Part shown: positions 15,787-25,521 of the stretch, piece after piece
Numbering within the stretch: the first letter of the stretch is position 1
How the letters are laid out: every line of letters begins with the position of its first letter
NCBI RefSeq assembly: GCF_903944925.1
Contig: NZ_CAJATU010000031.1
Coordinates: forward strand, 1 to 42,580
Direction: 5' to 3'
Length of the DNA: 42,580 nucleotides
From: an uncultured Rhodopila sp.
GTDB lineage: Bacteria > Pseudomonadota > Alphaproteobacteria > Acetobacterales > Acetobacteraceae
Notes under the pieces: generated by a model
What the model was told of the DNA's origin: nothing
What the model saw: the letters and a program-made list of their open reading frames with translations, nothing else
Database searches by the model: none
Program-made: the position numbers and the translations under genes

Positions 15787-17886
15787 ATGTCCCGTTTCGC
15801 CGGCCTGACTCCGCTTCTTGCCCCCCGCTCCATCGCCGTCCTCGGCGCCTCCTCCGACCCGACCCGCATCGGCGGGCGGCCGATCGCGTATATGAAGGCG
15901 CAGAAGTTTGCGGGCGGGCTTTATCCGGTCAATCCCAACCGGACGGAGATCCAGGGGCTGAAAGCCTACGCCTCGGTCGCGGACCTGCCGGAGACTCCGG
16001 ATGTCGCGATCGTCGCCGTGCCGGCCGCGCTCGCGCCCCGCGCGGTGGCGGATCTGGCGAAGCGCGGCGTCAAGGCCGTGGTGATGTTCACCGCCGGTTT
16101 CGCCGAAATGGACGAGGCCGGTGCGGACGCCCAAACGACGATGGTCGCGGTGGCGCGGTCGTACGGCATGCGCATCCTCGGTCCGAACTCGCTGGGCGTG
16201 TTCGACGCCCGCCACGCCTATTACGCGACGTTCTCCGCGTCCTTCGACAGCGGCTGGCCGGTGCGGGGGCGTATCGGCATCGCCAGCCAGTCCGGCGCGT
16301 ACGGCACGCATCTCTATACGCTCGCCCGCAACCGCGGCATCGGCGCGTCGCTCTGCGTCATGACCGGCAATGAGGGCGACGTTACTGTCGGCGAATGTAT
16401 CGGCTGGCTGGCGGAAAACCCCGAGGTCGATGTGATCGCCGTCTATGCCGAGGGCATCCGCGAGGCGCCCGGCCTGATCGCCGCCTTCGCAGCCGCCCGC
16501 GCCGCGAAAAAACCCATCGTCATGCAGAAGGTCGGCCGCAGCGAACTCGGCGGCAAGGCGGCGAAGTCGCACACCGCGTCGATCGCCGGCGACGATGCGG
16601 TGACCGCGGCGGTGATGGCGGAATTCGGCGTGTTCCGGGCGCGCAACAGCGAGGAGATGCTGGACATCGCCCACACCGCGACGCGGAAGATCTATCCGGT
16701 GCGCAACACGCTCGGCGTGATCACCGTCTCCGGCGGGGCGGGGGTGCTGATCAGCGATGCCGCCGACAGCCTGGGCCTGGCGATGCCGGAGATGCCGGCG
16801 GCGGCGCAGGCCAGGCTGCGGGCGCTGGTGCCGTTCTGCGGCCCGCGCAACCCGGTGGATGCGACCGCGCAGGTGTCGAATGAGGTCGTCCTGGTGAAGA
16901 CCTTCATGGAGTCGATGGTGGTCGATGGCGGCTACGCCTCGGTGCTGGGGTTCTTCAGCATGACCGCGTCGTCGCGCCGCTGGCCGGCGATCCGCGAGCA
17001 ACTCAACCTGGTGCGCGCCGCCAACCCTGATCGTCTTTACGTGCTGTCGGTGATCGTGCAGCAGGACCGTCGCAACGAGCTGGAGGCGGATGGCTGGGTG
17101 GTGCATGAGGACCCGACCCGCGCGGTGGTGGCGATCGATGCGATGGGCCGTTTCGGTGCGGCCTTCGCGGCGGGGGCGCTGTTGCCGGCGCCCGAGATCG
17201 CGCCCGTCACGCTGCCCGCCGCCACGCCGTCCGAGGCCGAGGCAAAGCGGCTGCTGGCGGGGGCCGGGATCGCATCGGCTCCGGAGGCTGGCTGCGCAAC
17301 GCTTGAGCAAGCCGTTGCCGCGGCGAACGGGTTCGGTTACCCGGTGGTGCTGAAGATCCTGTCGCCGGACATCCTGCACAAATCCGAAATCGGCGGCGTA
17401 TTGCTGGATGTCGGGGACGCGGAGGCCGTGCGCTCCGGCTTCGCCGTTCTGCTGGAGCGCGCCAGGACCGCGGCGCCCGCGGCACGGATCGAGGGTGTTC
17501 TGGTAGCAAAACAACTCAACGGCGGGGTGGAGTGCATCCTGGGCATCCACCGCGATCCGGTGTTCGGGCCGATGGCGATGTTCGGGCTGGGCGGCATTTT
17601 CGTCGAAGTGCTGAAGGACGTGGTGTTCCGGCGCTGCCCGTTCGGTCCGGATGTGGCGGAGGCGATGATCCGCTCGATCAAGGGCGCGCCGCTGCTGACC
17701 GGCGCGCGCGGGCGGCCGAAAGCGGATGTTACGGCGCTGGCGGAGATGCTGTCCCGGCTGTCGGCGTTTGCCGTGGCCGCGGCCGATCGGCTTGGGTCGA
17801 TCGACCTGAACCCGGTGTTCGCGATGCCGGAAGGGCAGGGGGCGTTTGCCGCCGATGCGGTGATCGAGGTGGCGGAGGAAGGCTAG
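15787..17886 (+). CDS. ADP-forming acyl-CoA synthetase / acetate-CoA ligase family protein
   Basis: A 699-residue single-chain enzyme of the nucleoside-diphosphate-forming acyl-CoA synthetase superfamily. Residues 1-140 form the CoA-binding Rossmann domain (IAVLGASSDPTRIGG). Residues about 150-460 form the succinyl-CoA-ligase-like domains with the phosphorylated His in KSHTAS (H262). From about 470 an ATP-grasp domain follows (VVLKILSPDILHKSEIGGV). Such enzymes interconvert acyl-CoA and carboxylate with ATP synthesis or use; the acyl substrate may be acetate or a larger acid such as a hydroxycinnamate. It stands alone on the plus strand. Confidence 0.88.
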   Translation: MSRFAGLTPLLAPRSIAVLGASSDPTRIGGRPIAYMKAQKFAGGLYPVNPNRTEIQGLKAYASVADLPETPDVAIVAVPAALAPRAVADLAKRGVKAVVMFTAGFAEMDEAGADAQTTMVAVARSYGMRILGPNSLGVFDARHAYYATFSASFDSGWPVRGRIGIASQSGAYGTHLYTLARNRGIGASLCVMTGNEGDVTVGECIGWLAENPEVDVIAVYAEGIREAPGLIAAFAAARAAKKPIVMQKVGRSELGGKAAKSHTASIAGDDAVTAAVMAEFGVFRARNSEEMLDIAHTATRKIYPVRNTLGVITVSGGAGVLISDAADSLGLAMPEMPAAAQARLRALVPFCGPRNPVDATAQVSNEVVLVKTFMESMVVDGGYASVLGFFSMTASSRRWPAIREQLNLVRAANPDRLYVLSVIVQQDRRNELEADGWVVHEDPTRAVVAIDAMGRFGAAFAAGALLPAPEIAPVTLPAATPSEAEAKRLLAGAGIASAPEAGCATLEQAVAAANGFGYPVVLKILSPDILHKSEIGGVLLDVGDAEAVRSGFAVLLERARTAAPAARIEGVLVAKQLNGGVECILGIHRDPVFGPMAMFGLGGIFVEVLKDVVFRRCPFGPDVAEAMIRSIKGAPLLTGARGRPKADVTALAEMLSRLSAFAVAAADRLGSIDLNPVFAMPEGQGAFAADAVIEVAEEG

Positions 17887-18402
17887 CGAGGCCGTGGCCG
17901 CCGGAATCGTTTCTCGGGCGCATGGCTTGGCCACCTGCTCGCCGCGGGCATCGAGCATTGGGCAGCGACAACGTCCCGGCGAGGCTGGGTCACGAGGCGG
18001 ACGGGTTCGCCACACGATGGGAGTCGACGCGAATTCTATGATACACGCATGAGTTTCGTTCATTGTCGCGCAGATGGGAGACCTGACATTCAGCCGATAA
18101 TACAGCAGGCCCGCTCCGGCGCGCCCATCTCGCCAAATAGCCCGGCGCGTTTGAGCAAGGAACGGTATCCGAAACTACGCGATCGGGGTCGCGCGGCGCC
18201 GCGGCGCGCCAAGGAAAGGCGCTTCGCTCAACATTTTTCCTATTTCAGCCGCCGGCGCTGACATCCGCACCGCATCCTGCCAAAAAACCCGCTGGGTCTG
18301 GACAGTGGGCAATGAATGGTGATCCTAAAGCCGCCGTCCGCTTCGGGAACGGCTGGCGGCGCGGCCGACACTGCTGATTTACAATCGAGGCTCGAAAACC
18401 AA
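17887..18402. other. Gene-free stretch before pheC-like gene
   Basis: About 515 bases with no convincing gene. Around 17930-18020 two frames together read a weak resemblance to the C-terminal end of a tyrosine recombinase (LLAAGIE, then ARLGHEA), but it is too short to call. No hairpin terminator with a T run was found after the synthetase gene. Confidence 0.4.
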
Positions 18403-19212
18403 ATGCTCTTCGCCCACTCCCGGCGGCGTTCCGTCCGCCGCCTTCCCGGCTTTCTTGCCACCGCCGTGTTTTCCGCCGGCCTTGCCGTATCGGCGCGCGC
18501 CGAGACACCGTCCTTGCTCGACGCCATCGCGAAAACCGGCACGCTCCGCGTCGGCCTGACCGAAGACTATCGCCCGTTTTCGATCGCCGATGCCGCCGGC
18601 TCCGTCGAGGGCATCGATGTCGACATGGCCACCAGCCTCGCCCGGTCGCTTGGCGTCAGGCTGGAGATCGTCAAGACCAGTTGGCCGACGCTGAAATCAG
18701 ATCTTGAGGCTGATAAGTTCGACATTGCCATGGGCGGGATCACCATCACCCTCGACCGCCAGAAGGTCGGGCTGTTCTCCGCCCCCGTGTTCTCCAGCGG
18801 CAAGACGCCGATCACGCGTTGCGGAAACGAGACGAAATACCAGACCCTGGCGCAGATCGACCAGCCGGGCGTGCGCGTCATCGTCAATCCGGGCGGCACC
18901 AACGAGCGTTTCGACCAGGCGCATCTGCGGCAGGCGACACTGGTTCCCTGGAAGGACAATGCGACCATCTTCGACGCACTTGCCGGCGGGTCGGCCGATA
19001 TGATGATCACGGACGCCGTCGAGACCAGGCTGCAGGCGAAGCTGCATCCCGGCGTGCTCTGCCCGGTGCATCCGGACGCCCCGTTCGATCATTCGCAGTT
19101 AGGCTACTGGATGCCGCGGGACGCGATCTTCGCGGCGTATGTCGATCAGTGGCTGAACCTGCTCAATCTCAGCGGCGAGCGTCAGACGATCCTCGCCCGA
19201 TGGCTGCCCTGA
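18403..19212 (+). CDS. pheC: Periplasmic cyclohexadienyl (arogenate/prephenate) dehydratase-like protein
   Basis: A 269-residue exported protein with a signal peptide (arginine-rich start, hydrophobic core, probable cut after SARA near residue 33) and a solute-binding-protein fold. The mature part carries blocks seen in PheC-type cyclohexadienyl dehydratases: GTLRVGLTEDYRPF, GIDVDMA, SWPTLKSDLEADKFD, MGGITITLDR, NPGGTNERFD and ITDAVETRLQ. PheC turns arogenate or prephenate into Phe or phenylpyruvate in the periplasm. The same fold includes amino-acid-binding proteins, but the absence of ABC permease genes nearby favours the enzyme. The start at 18403 puts the signal peptide at the N-terminus; an ATG at 18316 is upstream. 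Confidence 0.75.
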   Translation: MLFAHSRRRSVRRLPGFLATAVFSAGLAVSARAETPSLLDAIAKTGTLRVGLTEDYRPFSIADAAGSVEGIDVDMATSLARSLGVRLEIVKTSWPTLKSDLEADKFDIAMGGITITLDRQKVGLFSAPVFSSGKTPITRCGNETKYQTLAQIDQPGVRVIVNPGGTNERFDQAHLRQATLVPWKDNATIFDALAGGSADMMITDAVETRLQAKLHPGVLCPVHPDAPFDHSQLGYWMPRDAIFAAYVDQWLNLLNLSGERQTILARWLP

Positions 19213-19623
19213 GCACTATGAGACGTTCTTCCACCGGCCGGCGGAGGTACGGCAGCAGTTGAAGGTGTAGTCTTGCGGCGCCGCCTGTTGAGGGAGGAAG
19301 TCGACTCCCATACCAGGCGCCAGTCCTTGTCCGTCGGTGCCGCCGTATCGGGGTCCGATGCAAGCGGGTTCGTTTGGGCTATGCAAGGGGCTGATACCAG
19401 CAATAGCAATCCGACCGCCGGCACTGATTGCAACCATCGGTGTCGCTATGTCATCTGGTCACCGCAATGAAGATCGACGTGCGGCCATAATGATCTTTCA
19501 GGCGCTTCCGCGCCGCATGAGAGAACGGTTGTACGCCCTTGAATTAGAAGGTGTACGACCTGCCATGCCCGACTCTCCGCCGACGCTCCCTGTCCGCCCC
19601 GCGCCGCCGCGGAGGCAGCCGGC
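19213..19623. other. Gene-free stretch before the Asp-box protein
   Basis: About 410 bases. On the minus strand (19182-19433) a TTG-started frame encodes a signal-peptide-like sequence ending SAPCIAQ, and a neighbouring frame continues with FNCCRTSAGRW; this may be a decayed small secreted protein. No ribosome-binding site supports it, so it is not called as a gene. Confidence 0.35.
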
Positions 19624-21921
19624 ATGATCGACCTCACCCGGCGGGCGGCGCTCTTGCAAACCGCGGCCTTTGGCGCGGCGCTGGCGGGACGCCCCGACGG
19701 CGCAGCCGCCGCGGACGTGCCGCCGAAGCTGCCGGAGCCTTACGTGGCCCGGGGGGTTGGCGGCGGCGGGGCGTTCGTCGGGTTCAGCATGAGCCCCTAC
19801 CAGCGCCTGTGGTTCGTCGGCACCGACATGGGCACGTTGTTCCGTAGCACGGACGAAGGCGCCAGTTGGCAGGCGGTGCCGAACACCAGCGCGGTGTTTC
19901 TACAGACGCTGAACAACCAGGATTATCCCGATCTGCCGGGTATCGGCTACAGCGCCAGCCCGAACGTCGTCTTTCACGCCCCGGCGACCGGCATGCCGCT
20001 GCGTTCGCTGGATGGCGGGATCACCTGGTCGCCGATGCCGTTGGGCGACAAAAACCTGCGCGTGCGGTTCTGGTATCCGGATTCACATCGCCCCGGCCGG
20101 GTCTTCGCCGGCCTCGACGACGGCCTGGCCGTGACCGAGGATGACGGCATGAGCTGGACCCGGCTCGGGATCAACATGGGGCGCGCCCGCGGCCTGTTTC
20201 TCGATCCCGCCGATGCCGCCCTGTATGTCGCGTTCGGCTACGGCATCCATGTCTCCCGTGATCGTGGCGCCAGCTTCACGCTCATCATTCCCGCCAATTT
20301 CCTGCATCGCTTTGCCGGCGGACGCAACGGGACGTCCGTGGTCTTCGCCTATGTGACCAACCCGCGCGAAGCCGGCGGCGCGGTCTTCATCGGCGGCCCG
20401 GCCGGCATGGCGTCGGCGCTCACCGGCGGCATCCCGCTCGCCGCGGCCGAACACGTGCAGATGGCCGAGAACGACGACGTCGTCTATGCCGCCGGCGCCC
20501 GCGGCGCGCCGGACCAGGCCGGCACCCGCGTATGGCGTTCGCGCGGCGGCAGCGCGTTCGAGTTGATTTTCAGCCAGGCCGACAAAGGCTTCGGCGTCTC
20601 CCCCTGGCCGACGCTCCAGCCAAGCGCCGTCGGCCTCGACATCGGCTATTGGGACGGCGGTTACCACAGCTTTGCAGTAAACCAGCGAAACGCCGCGCTG
20701 GTGGGCGGCGGCGGCAATTTCTTTCTGCATCTCACGAAGGACGCCGGGGCGACCTGGCTGTCGCCGTTCACCGCGCCGGTGGAAAAGGTCCCGGGACCGG
20801 GCCAGGCCTGGCGCAGCACCGGCCTCGAGGACTGTTCGATCAGCAAGGTGGCGTTCAGCGCCTCGGTGCCGCTGTTCGGCGTGGCCTGCGGCTGCGACAA
20901 TTCCATCCTGATTACCGAAGACGGTGGCGTGTCCTGGCGCATCGCCACCGACAAGGGAACCTGGCGGCGGAACCGTGCCCCGCACCAGTCCTGTTACGAC
21001 GTGGTCTTCGACCCGTCCGATGCGAATGCATTCATCGCCGCCATGAGCGACAAGCACGATTTCCAGCACTGGGGCAATTTCGGCCGCATCCGGCCCGGTA
21101 ACAGCCTGCGCGGCGGCGTCTACCTCTCGCCCGACCGCGGGCGCAGTTTCCAGCGGCTGGGCCCGGATACGCCGGAGGCGAAGATGCCGTTCGTCAGCCT
21201 CGCACGCGACGACAAGGCCGGACGTCTTTACGCCGGATCGCAAGGCGCGGGCGTGGCGGCGATGGCGCCATCCGGGGCCGACTGGCGGTGGATGAATGAA
21301 GGCTTCCTCGATCCGGCGCCGATCGTGGCGCAACTGGAGGTGGACCATGGCAGTGGCGACGTCTATGCGCTGCTCGGCAGCGATCCGTCCGAGACGCCGG
21401 AGATGTGGCAGAAAACCGGGCTTTACCGCCTGCCGCACGGCGGCGAGCGGTGGCTGCCGCTGCGGGGCAGGGCGGCCATCCCGCCGCGCGGGGCCGATGC
21501 GGCGCGGCTGATGGCCTATCCGACATCGTTTGCGCTGATCCGCAATGCCGCCGGTGCGGTCACCGGCTATTTCGTCACCGACGCCGAGCATTGCGGCAAC
21601 TACCTCGCCACCGGGCTATGGCGTTCGGACGATGCCGGGGCGAACTGGCGTCTGGTGCAGCAATACACCTTCTGCCAGACCGTCATCATCGATCCGCGTG
21701 ATCGCCGCCGCGTCTATCTCTCCGGCGACTGGCAGCCTGGCTGGGGGGAGGGCGGCGCGATGGTCTCGGTCGATGGCGGGGCCACCTTCCAGGTCAACAA
21801 GGCGTTCCCGATCCAGTATTCGATCTGGTCCGTCACGCCGGACCCGAACGATGTCGGCCGGATCTTCTATAGCTGCTTCGGCGGGGGTATTCGTCACGGG
21901 CTGAAGCCTGGTGCAGTGTAA
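19624..21921 (+). CDS. Tat-exported Asp-box (BNR) beta-propeller protein
   Basis: A 765-residue protein beginning with a twin-arginine-type signal (LTRRAALLQTAAFGAAL). The rest is a sialidase/xyloglucanase-like propeller with at least nine Asp-boxes (SxDxGxxW/F): STDEGASW, SLDGGITW, TEDDGMSW, SRDRGASF, TKDAGATW, TEDGGVSW, SPDRGRSF, SDDAGANW and SVDGGATF. Double seven-bladed propellers of this size include oligoxyloglucan-active glycoside hydrolases of family GH74, but catalytic Asp residues cannot be identified with certainty and a non-enzymatic binding role is possible. The gene precedes two periplasmic-oxidation genes on the same strand. Confidence 0.8.
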   Translation: MIDLTRRAALLQTAAFGAALAGRPDGAAAADVPPKLPEPYVARGVGGGGAFVGFSMSPYQRLWFVGTDMGTLFRSTDEGASWQAVPNTSAVFLQTLNNQDYPDLPGIGYSASPNVVFHAPATGMPLRSLDGGITWSPMPLGDKNLRVRFWYPDSHRPGRVFAGLDDGLAVTEDDGMSWTRLGINMGRARGLFLDPADAALYVAFGYGIHVSRDRGASFTLIIPANFLHRFAGGRNGTSVVFAYVTNPREAGGAVFIGGPAGMASALTGGIPLAAAEHVQMAENDDVVYAAGARGAPDQAGTRVWRSRGGSAFELIFSQADKGFGVSPWPTLQPSAVGLDIGYWDGGYHSFAVNQRNAALVGGGGNFFLHLTKDAGATWLSPFTAPVEKVPGPGQAWRSTGLEDCSISKVAFSASVPLFGVACGCDNSILITEDGGVSWRIATDKGTWRRNRAPHQSCYDVVFDPSDANAFIAAMSDKHDFQHWGNFGRIRPGNSLRGGVYLSPDRGRSFQRLGPDTPEAKMPFVSLARDDKAGRLYAGSQGAGVAAMAPSGADWRWMNEGFLDPAPIVAQLEVDHGSGDVYALLGSDPSETPEMWQKTGLYRLPHGGERWLPLRGRAAIPPRGADAARLMAYPTSFALIRNAAGAVTGYFVTDAEHCGNYLATGLWRSDDAGANWRLVQQYTFCQTVIIDPRDRRRVYLSGDWQPGWGEGGAMVSVDGGATFQVNKAFPIQYSIWSVTPDPNDVGRIFYSCFGGGIRHGLKPGAV

Positions 21922-22023
21922 GTGTAATACAGTTCGCCGTGGCGCATCGCAGTTGAACAGCGGATCGCGTTGGTGGAAGGATCGATCGGCTGGCGTTGCA
22001 CGAAACCAAAGGGAACCAGTGCA

Positions 22024-23328
22024 TTGAATGTTTCGGATCTTGTCGCGCGCGGTGTGGCCCTGATCGGTGGCTCGGCCCTGGTGTTCCGGCGGCTGACCGG
22101 CCCCGCGCAACAACCGGCCTGGGGCGCGGCGCCGACGATCCCGGCGGCGAAGTCGCAGGGCTATGTCCCGACGCTCAAGATGCCGACGGCCAAAGGGTGG
22201 ACCAGCGGGCAAACCCCGGTCGCGGCACCCGGGCTCAAGGTCAATGCGTTTGCCACAGGCCTGGATCATCCGCGCTGGATTTATGTGCTGCCCAATGGCG
22301 ACGTGCTCGTCGCCGAGGCGGCGATCGAAAACCGCCCGCCGAGGTCGGTGTTCGACTACGCCATGGTCAGCACCATGAAGCGCGCCGCCGCCATGGGGGT
22401 CAGCGCGAACCGCATCACCCTGCTGCGCGACGCGGATCGCGACGGCGTGGCCGAAACCCGCGAGCTGTTCCTGGAGCGGCAGAACCAGCCCTTCGGCATG
22501 GCTCTGCTGGGCGGCACGTTCTATGTCGGCAACACCGACGGCATCGTCGCCTTCCCCTATACAGCCGGCGCCACCCGCATCACCGCCCCGGGGCGGAAAC
22601 TGCTGACTTTCAAGCCCGACGGGCATTGGACGCGCAGCCTGCTGCCGAGCCGGGACGGGACAAAACTCTACGCCGGTGTCGGCTCGCTGACCAATATCGC
22701 CGGCGAAGGCATGGCGGTGGAGGCGGGCCGCGCCGCCATCCACGAACTCGACCTTGCCAGTGGCCAAAGCCGCATCTTCGCGCACGGACTGCGCAACCCG
22801 GTCGGACTGGCCTTCGAGCCCTCCACCGGCGTGCTCTGGACCGTGGTCAACGAACGCGACGGCCTGGGCGACGAGACGCCGCCCGACTACCTGACCTCGG
22901 TGCGCGACGGGGGGTTCTACGGCTGGCCCTATTGCTACTGGGGTCGCACCGTGGACGACCGGGTGCCGCAGGACCCGGCCGCGGTGGCAACGGCCATCAC
23001 ACCGGACTATGCGCTGGGCGGCCACACCGCGTCGCTGGGCCTGTGCTGGCTGCCTGCCGGCACGCTCCCGGGCTTGCCGGACGGCATGGCGATCGGGCAG
23101 CACGGGTCGTGGAACCGCAGCACGCTGAGCGGGTACAAGGTGGTTTTCGTGCCGTTTGCCGGCGGACGCCCGGCCGGTCCGCCGCGCGATATACTGACCG
23201 GATTTCTCGCACCCGATGAGCGGGAGTCATACGGACGCCCGGTCGGCGTGACGATCGGCCCCGACGGCTCGGTGCTGGTGGCCGACGATGTCGGCGACGT
23301 GATCTGGCGCGTGACAGGGCAGGGCTGA
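22024..23328 (+). CDS. PQQ-type sugar (sorbosone/glucose) dehydrogenase-like beta-propeller
   Basis: About 434 residues from the TTG at 22024 (AAGGGA nine bases upstream); a TTG at 21970 is an alternative. An N-terminal hydrophobic segment (GVALIGGSALVF) probably anchors or exports the protein. The propeller has GLDHPRWIYVLPNGDVLVAE near the start, KLYAGVGS and HGLRNPVGLAFEP in the middle, and RPVGVTIGPDGSVLVADD at the end, as in soluble quinoprotein glucose and L-sorbosone dehydrogenases. It would oxidise an aldose or similar substrate in the periplasm. It sits between the Asp-box protein and a GMC oxidoreductase on the same strand. Confidence 0.85.
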   Translation: MNVSDLVARGVALIGGSALVFRRLTGPAQQPAWGAAPTIPAAKSQGYVPTLKMPTAKGWTSGQTPVAAPGLKVNAFATGLDHPRWIYVLPNGDVLVAEAAIENRPPRSVFDYAMVSTMKRAAAMGVSANRITLLRDADRDGVAETRELFLERQNQPFGMALLGGTFYVGNTDGIVAFPYTAGATRITAPGRKLLTFKPDGHWTRSLLPSRDGTKLYAGVGSLTNIAGEGMAVEAGRAAIHELDLASGQSRIFAHGLRNPVGLAFEPSTGVLWTVVNERDGLGDETPPDYLTSVRDGGFYGWPYCYWGRTVDDRVPQDPAAVATAITPDYALGGHTASLGLCWLPAGTLPGLPDGMAIGQHGSWNRSTLSGYKVVFVPFAGGRPAGPPRDILTGFLAPDERESYGRPVGVTIGPDGSVLVADDVGDVIWRVTGQG

Positions 23329-23764
23329 AACAAGACCAGCAGACCGCCCGGCACGGGTAGTGCGAGGCAGTTTGCAGTAACGGCAAATACACTCACCGCC
23401 GGCAAGAAATGCCGGAACTGCCGAAACGCGATCGTCCGCTTCCTGACGGAACGGCAACCGGCCCTCGGATACGCCCCAGCCGGCGCTTCGGTTGTCAATA
23501 CAAATCGATCGGCATGCGTAAAAGCGTTCGCCAGCGCGGCGAGTTTACCATGGCTGGACCAGGTGCGTCGCCGCCGGTTGAGTTACCTGCCTGCGGCACA
23601 GCCGCGACTTGCCGTTTCCTGTGCCTTGCGCCGCTTTACGGGAAGGTGCGCCGGGAAACCCGGTATCTATCCTCCGGTCTTCGCAATGTTATTTGCCCGT
23701 CTTAGGATCGGCCGATTAACCATGGGTCTCGAGAACGGCAGCATCTTGCCAGGGACATCCCGCT
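23329..23764. other. Intergenic region before GMC oxidoreductase
   Basis: About 435 bases without a supported gene. A small hairpin, CCGGCA-AGAAA-TGCCGG at 23399-23415, could terminate the dehydrogenase transcript but lacks a T run. Nothing else is recognised. Confidence 0.4.
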
Positions 23765-25426
23765 TTGATCATCGACGCAAACAATGTGCCTCGCGGCACG
23801 ACATTGGACACCGACATTTGCATCATCGGCGCCGGCCCGGCGGGCATCAGCCTGGCCCGGGAATTCGGCAACCAGCCGTTCCGCGTCATCCTGCTGGAAT
23901 CCGGCCGCCTCAAGCGCAACCGCGCCGGCCAGGCGCTCTACAAGGGCGAGAATATCGGCCTGCACTATGAAGACCTGGATCAGGCCCGGTCGCGCTATTT
24001 CGGCGGTAGTTCGAACTGCTGGGGCGGGTTTTGCCGCCCGCTCGACCCGCACGACTTCGAAGCACGGGACTGGGTGCCGAACAGCGGCTGGCCGATACAG
24101 CGGCCCGAGCTGATGCCGTACTACAAGCGCGCGCATGATCTGCTCCAGCTCGGTCCCTTTGAATACGACCCGGATAGTTGGGAAAGCTGGATTGGCCGGA
24201 CCGACGCCCGGCTGCTGCCGCTGCCCGGTGACCGCGCGATGAATATCATTTCCCAGCTAAGCCCGCCCACCCGTTTCGGGCGGCAGTACCGGGATGAGAT
24301 ACTCCGGTTGAACAACGTGGTGACCTATCTCGGCGCCAACGTGACCGAAATCGAAACCCCCGGCAACGGCGCCCGGGTCTCCTCGGTCCGGGTCCGCACC
24401 CTGGCCGGCGGCACGTTCCATGTCACCGCCCGCACCTATGTCCTGGCCACCGGCGGCATCGAGACGCCGCGCCTGCTGCTGGCCTCCAACCGCTATCAGC
24501 CGCGCGGCATCGGCAACCAGCACGATCTGGTCGGGCGCTACTTCATGGACCACCCGCGCCTGCGCAGCGGCACGATCCAGTTCCGCGATCCGGCGGCCAA
24601 CAGCTCGATCTACGACCTTCACTTCACACTCCCCGGCGGTGTCACCGCCCGGGGCGTCAAGATTGCAGCCTATTTCGGCCTGACGCCGGAGACGCAGCGC
24701 CGGGAACGCATTGGCAACACCCGCTGCTATGCGGTGTCACGCTATGTCGGCGACGATCCCGCCGCCTACACCGCGGTCAGCCATATCCGCCAGGCCGTCC
24801 ATGGCGCCGGCTCCCTGCTGGACCGGTCGCGTGCGGATATCTTCAACATGGTCAAACAGTTACCGCGCGTGGCGGTGCTGGCGGCCGGACTGAAGCTCAG
24901 GCTGCCGTTCCTGGCCCGCGGCTTCGCGCTGGAAACGGTGGTGGAGCCGACGCCGCTGCCGGACAGCCGCGTCACCCTCGGCCATGGACGCGACGGCCTC
25001 GGCATGCCCCGGGTGAAAGTCGAATGGCGGCTCGGCGAACTCGAAAAGCGCACCATCCGGCGCACGCAGGAGATCCTGGGCGAGGAGATTGCCGGCGCCA
25101 ACGGCGGCGTCGTCACCGTGGACGCCCCCGGCCAGGACGAGGAATGGCCGGACACGCTGCGCGGCTGTTGGCACCATATGGGCACCGCGCGCATGGCCGA
25201 TGATCCGCGCTCCGGCGTGGTTGACGCGCAATGCCGGGTGCATGGGATGGACAACCTGTTCATCGCCGGCAGCTCGGTATTCCCGACCTGCGGCTCCGAC
25301 ATGCCGACGATCACCATCGTGGCACTCGCCCTTCGTCTCGCGGACCACATCAAGGGGCTCTATGCCCATCAGCAGCCGGCGGACATCGGACGGGTGGAGC
25401 AGCCGGAGGCCGTCCCGGTAGCCTGA
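23765..25426 (+). CDS. GMC-family FAD-dependent oxidoreductase
   Basis: A 553-residue flavoenzyme. The FAD-binding motif is CIIGAGPAGISLARE (about 19-33) with an acidic strand end (LLESG). The substrate-side signature FGGSSNCWGGF follows at about 79-89, and the C-terminal active-site block CWHHMGTARM is near residue 470, with the terminal FAD motif NLFIAGSSVFPTCG after it. The gene begins with TTG, supported by AGGGA nine bases upstream and by the family-typical opening MIIDA. Such enzymes oxidise sugars, alcohols or sterols, often with cytochrome acceptors in acetic-acid-bacteria relatives. No export signal is visible. Confidence 0.88.
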   Translation: MIIDANNVPRGTTLDTDICIIGAGPAGISLAREFGNQPFRVILLESGRLKRNRAGQALYKGENIGLHYEDLDQARSRYFGGSSNCWGGFCRPLDPHDFEARDWVPNSGWPIQRPELMPYYKRAHDLLQLGPFEYDPDSWESWIGRTDARLLPLPGDRAMNIISQLSPPTRFGRQYRDEILRLNNVVTYLGANVTEIETPGNGARVSSVRVRTLAGGTFHVTARTYVLATGGIETPRLLLASNRYQPRGIGNQHDLVGRYFMDHPRLRSGTIQFRDPAANSSIYDLHFTLPGGVTARGVKIAAYFGLTPETQRRERIGNTRCYAVSRYVGDDPAAYTAVSHIRQAVHGAGSLLDRSRADIFNMVKQLPRVAVLAAGLKLRLPFLARGFALETVVEPTPLPDSRVTLGHGRDGLGMPRVKVEWRLGELEKRTIRRTQEILGEEIAGANGGVVTVDAPGQDEEWPDTLRGCWHHMGTARMADDPRSGVVDAQCRVHGMDNLFIAGSSVFPTCGSDMPTITIVALALRLADHIKGLYAHQQPADIGRVEQPEAVPVA

Positions 25427-25521
25427 TCGGCTGCCGGTACGACTGACTGACCCTCCGTGTCCGCCATGACCGCGCCCGCCAACCCCGGGATGTTTGCCGA
25501 CGCGCACGCCGCCCAACCGCC

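Noticed and set aside
17900..18050. Possible tyrosine-recombinase C-terminal remnant (LLAAGIE / ARLGHEA in two frames)
   Set aside because: Too short, needs a frame change, and no catalytic Tyr or attachment site is visible; chance similarity is likely.
15613..18063. 816-codon minus-strand frame opposite the acyl-CoA synthetase
   Set aside because: His/Arg-rich antisense shadow; the plus strand encodes a complete, recognisable enzyme.
19182..19433. Minus-strand frame with a signal-peptide-like start (LLLLVSAPCIAQ)
   Set aside because: Only a TTG start after an in-frame stop, no ribosome-binding site, overlaps the end of the pheC-like gene, and the sequence turns basic and repetitive after 45 residues.
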